Origin: Thermoplasmata archaeon
Lineage (GTDB): Archaea; Thermoplasmatota; SW-10-69-26
Direction of reading: 5' to 3'
Length of the DNA stretch: 9,216 bases
Assembly (NCBI GenBank): GCA_003561665.1
Contig: PWVY01000117.1
Span: 1-9,216 of the forward strand
Part shown: positions 6,598 through 9,216 of the stretch, in pieces
Numbering within the stretch: the stretch's first letter is position 1
How the letters are laid out: every line of letters begins with the position of its first letter
The notes under the pieces: generated by a model
What the model was told of the DNA's origin: nothing
Databases searched by the model: none
Seen by the model: the letters and a program-made list of their open reading frames with translations, nothing else
Translations under genes and position numbers: made by a program

Positions 6598-7020
6598 ATG
6601 GGCTGTTACGAGCCTCCCCATCACGGTCGTTCCATGGTCAACATCCTGTCCGTCCCCTTGAAGAACGAACCGGGCGCGCTCGCCCACGTCGCCACGACCC
6701 TCGGTAACGAAGGCCTCAACATCGAGGCCGTCCTCGGAGACGCTCACGCCGAGATGGGCGTAGCCCGCATCCTCGTCGACGATCCAGGCAAGGGCCAGCA
6801 CGTGCTCGAGCAAGCCGGCCACCCCACCCAGATGCTTGAAGGCGTCCGCGTCGTGATGGGGAACAAGCCCGGCGCGCTCGCGAAAGCCCTCCAAGCCCTG
6901 GGCCGAGAGGGCATCAACGTCGAACTTGTCTTCGGCGGCGCCCCCGACCCCGAAAGGGGCGAAGTGGTTTTCGTCGTAGACGATGCCGAACGGGCCAAGA
7001 AGATCATCGACGGCGAGTAG
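6598..7020 (+). CDS. Tandem ACT-domain protein, probable amino-acid sensor
   Basis: A 140-residue cytosolic protein made almost wholly of two ACT domains with no attached enzyme. ACT 1 (about 14-72) reads VNILSVPLKNEPGALAHV and then GLNIEAV. ACT 2 (about 83-138) reads VRVVMGNKPGALAKAL and then GINVELV. The N-x-P-G-A-L turn, where amino-acid ligands bind in many ACT domains, is present in both (NEPGAL, NKPGAL). Such free-standing ACT proteins are common in archaea, and are thought to bind amino acids and regulate partner enzymes or act as effectors. The specific ligand is unknown. The first 13 residues (MGCYEPPHHGRSM) are not part of ACT and contain one Cys and two His; translation could also begin at M13. 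The start at 6598 is supported by a Shine-Dalgarno and follows nucS by 73 nt. Stop is TAG. Confidence 0.85.
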   Translation: MGCYEPPHHGRSMVNILSVPLKNEPGALAHVATTLGNEGLNIEAVLGDAHAEMGVARILVDDPGKGQHVLEQAGHPTQMLEGVRVVMGNKPGALAKALQALGREGINVELVFGGAPDPERGEVVFVVDDAERAKKIIDGE

Positions 7021-7248
7021 CTCACCGTTCAAGGGAAGGAGGATCAAGGAACAGACCTCCCTGTCTTCCGCCGCGGGCAGGAGGCGGCGCGTGGATGTGC
7101 TGCGTGGACTCCGTCTCCAGCCGTCTCGGCCACCCCACTCCAGGGGTAAGACCCTCTCGGGTCGAATCAAGAGCGCTCGACGAAGAAAATCGAGCAAGAA
7201 CGCGTCACAAAAGGCCTAAGAGTCCCCCGCCGTCTCTCGGTTCCGACG
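7021..7248 (+). other. Non-coding gap rich in short inverted repeats; candidate leader or small RNA
   Basis: No convincing gene is seen here. Potential hairpins follow each other: GGAGG/CCTCC (7038-7042 with 7056-7060), CGCCGC/GCGGCG (7069-7074 with 7084-7089), ACCCC/GGGGT (7132-7136 with 7143-7147), GACCC-TCTC-GGGTC (7150-7163), and GCTCGA/TCGAGC (7175-7180 with 7190-7195). The heptamer CCGTCTC occurs three times (7111, 7121, 7230). CCTCC 7056-7060 can also pair with GGAGG 7080-7084, so alternative folds exist. GC-rich sequence makes short stems cheap, hence the low confidence. It may be the 5' leader of the nucleotidyltransferase gene or hold a promoter (CTAAG at 7216-7220 is the nearest AT-richer element). 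Confidence 0.35.
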
Positions 7249-8244
7249 ATGGACGCTGTCATCCTATCGGGTGGACTTGGAACGAGACTACGCCCGCTCA
7301 CGTACACACGGCCGAAACCGCTCCTACCCGTGGCCAACCGACCCATGATCGAACACCTCATCGACAGGCTCCCCGAAACCGTAGATCGGGCCATCGTCGC
7401 CGCAGGCTACAAGATCGAACAAATCCAGGAATGGGCACGCAACCTTGACCACCGCGTCGATGTCACGGTCGTCAACGAAGAAGAACCCCTCGGAACCGGC
7501 GGAGCCATCAAGAACGTCGAACACAAGATCAACGGTCCATTCCTCTGTTTCAACGGAGACGTCCTCTCCTCGGCTCCCCTAAAGAAGATGATTGAAACAC
7601 GTGAAAAGCACGACGCGCTTGGCGTCATCTCTCTCTGGGAAGTCGACGACCCCGAACACTACGGCGTCGTCGACATGGAAGACAACAAGATCCTCCGCTT
7701 CGTCGAGAAACCCGACCCAGGAACCGCACCCTCCAACTACATCAACGCAGGCACCTATTGTTTCGATGAGAGGATCCTCGGCCGCATCCCACCCAACGAG
7801 AAGGTCAGCCTCGAATACGACGTGTTCCCCAAAGCCCTCACGGACGATGAAACCTTCCGCGGGGTCCCCTTCACAGGTCACTGGGTCGACACGGGCCGCC
7901 CCGACGTGTACTTACGCGCCCACCAACTTCTCTTGGATGGAGAAGCGGCCGTTCACGCCAACGCGCGCATGGAAGGCGCATGGACAACATGGGTCAGTGT
8001 GGGCCCAAGATGCACCGTTCACAAAGGCTCCATGCTTGCACGCAGCGTGCTGCTTGAGAGCGTCACCGTTGAGCCAGGCGCGCAGGTGACCGACTCCGTC
8101 ATCGGCGCCAACACGACCATCGGGAAGGACGCGAGCCTTACCCGCTGCGTCGTGGCGGACGATCAAACAATCCCCCCCGGTGCGAAGCTCGAAGACGAGA
8201 CCATCGGGATCGACCCGGAACGACCCGTAGGAGGAAGACCCTAA
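7249..8244 (+). CDS. Sugar-1-phosphate nucleotidyltransferase (GlmU/GDP-mannose pyrophosphorylase type)
   Basis: A 331-residue cytosolic enzyme expected to couple a sugar-1-phosphate with an NTP to give an NDP-sugar plus pyrophosphate. The N-terminal Rossmann-like domain (1-225) has the signature LSGGLGTRLRPLT (6-18) with the activator/substrate lysine in RPKPLLPVANRP (21-32). It then has EEPLGTGGAIKN (78-89), the metal-binding Asp in FNGDVL (101-106), FVEKP (151-155), INAGTYCFD (165-173) and HWVDTGRPDVYLRAH (211-225). The C-terminal part (about 230-320) is a left-handed beta-helix of hexapeptide repeats (VSVGPRC, SVTVEPGAQV, SVIGANTTIG). In bifunctional archaeal GlmU-like proteins this part can carry acetyltransferase activity, though here it is short. 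Sequence does not settle between UTP/GlcNAc-1-P, GDP-mannose and UDP/dTDP-glucose. Coupling to glmM favours the first two. ATG 7249 has no Shine-Dalgarno. Its stop codon overlaps the next start. Confidence 0.9.
   Translation: MDAVILSGGLGTRLRPLTYTRPKPLLPVANRPMIEHLIDRLPETVDRAIVAAGYKIEQIQEWARNLDHRVDVTVVNEEEPLGTGGAIKNVEHKINGPFLCFNGDVLSSAPLKKMIETREKHDALGVISLWEVDDPEHYGVVDMEDNKILRFVEKPDPGTAPSNYINAGTYCFDERILGRIPPNEKVSLEYDVFPKALTDDETFRGVPFTGHWVDTGRPDVYLRAHQLLLDGEAAVHANARMEGAWTTWVSVGPRCTVHKGSMLARSVLLESVTVEPGAQVTDSVIGANTTIGKDASLTRCVVADDQTIPPGAKLEDETIGIDPERPVGGRP
8230..8234 (+). promoter_or_regulatory. Shine-Dalgarno of glmM inside the upstream gene
   Basis: GGAGG ends 9 nt before ATG 8244. It lies within the last codons of the nucleotidyltransferase gene, as expected for translationally coupled genes. 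Confidence 0.7.
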
Positions 8245-9216
8245 TGGCGAAACTGTTCGGAACGAACGGCGTACGAGGCATCGTGGGCGAAGACATGACG
8301 GTGGAGCTGGCCCAACGGTTAGGCCGCTCCCTTGGAGCATGGACCGACGGGCCCGTTCTCATAGGACGCGACTCTCGCACCTCAGGATCCATGCTGGAGG
8401 ACGCCTTCGTCGCAGGCGTCCGTGCAAGCGGGACAGACGTGACCACGGCGGGCCTTGCCCCAACCGCCGCCGTACAATATGGGGTCAAAGAAGGAGACTA
8501 CACCGCAGGCGCCATCATCACTGCCAGTCACAACCCTCCCGAATTCAACGGGATCAAGATCGTTAAAGAAGACGGCACCGAGCTCGTTGATGACGAGGTC
8601 GAAACGCTCGAACAAACGTACTTCGATGAAGCCTACGAGCACGCAGGCTGGGACGCGGCCGGCAGGATCCTCCACGATGAAACTCTCCCGGATCGCTACG
8701 CGGACGCTGTCGTGAAGCACGCGGGCGGCCCCCTGGATGGGGAGGGTCCTACCGTCGTGGTGGATTGCGCCAACGGGGCCGGTTGCATCGTTGCCCCGCT
8801 TGTCCTCCAACGCCTTGGCGCGCGCGTGATCAGCGTGAACGCGCAACCCGACGGGTCCTTCCCCGGGCACCCCAGTGAGCCCACGCCAGAGAACGTGGCA
8901 TCCACGATGCAAACCGTGGAAGCCGTCGACGCGGACTTCGGGGTCGTGCTGGACGGGGACGCAGACCGGTGCGTGTTCATCACGAGCGATGGGTCCTTCG
9001 TTCCAGGGTCACGCATGCTTGCTTTGGTCGCGCATGAGAAAGTCAACGAGAACGGCGGAGGCGTCGTCGTCACGCCTGTCAGCTCAAGCCAATGCGTGGC
9101 CGAGCACGTAGAATCCGCAGGAGGCACCGTGAAGCACACGCGCGTTGGAAGCCCCATCGTTGCAGATGTGATGAAGCGTGAGAGGGCCCTTTTCGGAGGG
9201 GAGGAGAAGGGGGGCC
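8244..9216 (+). CDS. glmM: Phosphoglucosamine (phosphohexose) mutase, archaeal GlmM type; 3' end outside window
   Basis: Alpha-D-phosphohexomutase that moves the phosphate of a hexosamine or hexose between C6 and C1, feeding the nucleotidyltransferase encoded just upstream. The visible 324 residues cover domains 1 and 2 and most of domain 3. They show the archaeal start MAKLFGTNGVRGI, GRDSRTSG (41-48), the phosphoserine loop ITASHNPPEFNGIK (92-105, catalytic S95), the magnesium loop DGDADR (237-242), and the sugar-binding loop FGGEEKGG (317-324) at the very edge. In most relatives the last motif is GGE-x-S/N-G, so the K at 322 is unusual. Domain 4, with the phosphate-binding loop, lies beyond the window. 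The start is fixed by a GGAGG and by a TAATG overlap: the upstream TAA and this ATG share base 8244, implying one transcript and coupled translation. Substrate (GlcN-6-P, Man-6-P or Glc-6-P) is not resolved by sequence. Confidence 0.93.
   Translation, partial: MAKLFGTNGVRGIVGEDMTVELAQRLGRSLGAWTDGPVLIGRDSRTSGSMLEDAFVAGVRASGTDVTTAGLAPTAAVQYGVKEGDYTAGAIITASHNPPEFNGIKIVKEDGTELVDDEVETLEQTYFDEAYEHAGWDAAGRILHDETLPDRYADAVVKHAGGPLDGEGPTVVVDCANGAGCIVAPLVLQRLGARVISVNAQPDGSFPGHPSEPTPENVASTMQTVEAVDADFGVVLDGDADRCVFITSDGSFVPGSRMLALVAHEKVNENGGGVVVTPVSSSQCVAEHVESAGGTVKHTRVGSPIVADVMKRERALFGGEEKGG

Noticed and set aside
7104..7170. tRNA-like pieces: GGTCGAATC on the + strand (7160-7168) and GTGGCCGAG on the - strand (about 7125-7133)
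   Set aside because: Neither has matching T-, D- or acceptor-stem partners at the right distance; the two pieces are on opposite strands and cannot belong to one tRNA.
6352..7197. 281-codon - strand frame spanning the ACT gene and the gap after it
   Set aside because: No known domain; the ACT gene on the + strand has motifs, a Shine-Dalgarno and a sensible length.
1..9216. CRISPR arrays, insertion sequences or integrase genes
   Set aside because: No regularly spaced repeats, terminal inverted repeats with a transposase, or recombinase motifs were seen.

Overview
The window looks like a piece of a GC-rich archaeal genome, most likely a euryarchaeon of the Thermoplasmatota type. That placement is inference. 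The sequence evidence is an archaeal-type NucS/EndoMS mismatch endonuclease with a C-terminal PCNA-binding-like motif, an archaeal-type GlmM with the MAKLFGTNGVRG start, a GH15 enzyme resembling archaeal trehalases, GTG/TTG starts, several genes with no Shine-Dalgarno, and AT-rich TATA-like boxes about 25-30 nt upstream of some starts. All eight recognised genes are on the + strand and coding density is high. No gene-free stretch exceeds 300 nt; the largest is 228 nt (7021-7248).

Layout. (1) 2-640: C-terminal bulk of a rhomboid-family intramembrane serine protease, cut by the window edge. (2) 669-932: small stand-alone SWIM zinc-finger protein. (3) 1061-5638: a three-gene trehalose/glucose module: GH15 trehalase/glucoamylase, PfkB-family sugar kinase, and trehalose-6-phosphate synthase OtsA. 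(4) 5697-6524: NucS. (5) 6598-7020: small protein made of two ACT domains. (6) 7021-7248: non-coding stretch dense in short inverted repeats. (7) 7249-9216: a sugar-nucleotide pyrophosphorylase overlapping by one base the start of GlmM (phosphoglucosamine/phosphohexose mutase), which runs off the right edge.

How they may work together. OtsA makes trehalose-6-phosphate from UDP-glucose and glucose-6-phosphate. The GH15 enzyme could hydrolyse trehalose to glucose, and the PfkB kinase lies between them where a glucose-rephosphorylating kinase or a non-standard partner would fit. No OtsB phosphatase is present in the window. The last two genes form a mutase plus nucleotidyltransferase pair that converts a sugar-6-phosphate to a sugar-1-phosphate and then to an NDP-sugar for glycan synthesis.

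Notable non-coding signals are two mutually exclusive hairpins in the otsA leader, a perfect 12-bp palindrome in front of the ACT gene, an imperfect long hairpin plus TATA-like box in front of the GH15 gene, and the structured 228-nt gap. Base composition on the + strand changes sharply: G/T-rich in the rhomboid gene, extremely C/A-rich in otsA, balanced again in glmM. No CRISPR array, mobile element, rRNA or convincing tRNA was seen.
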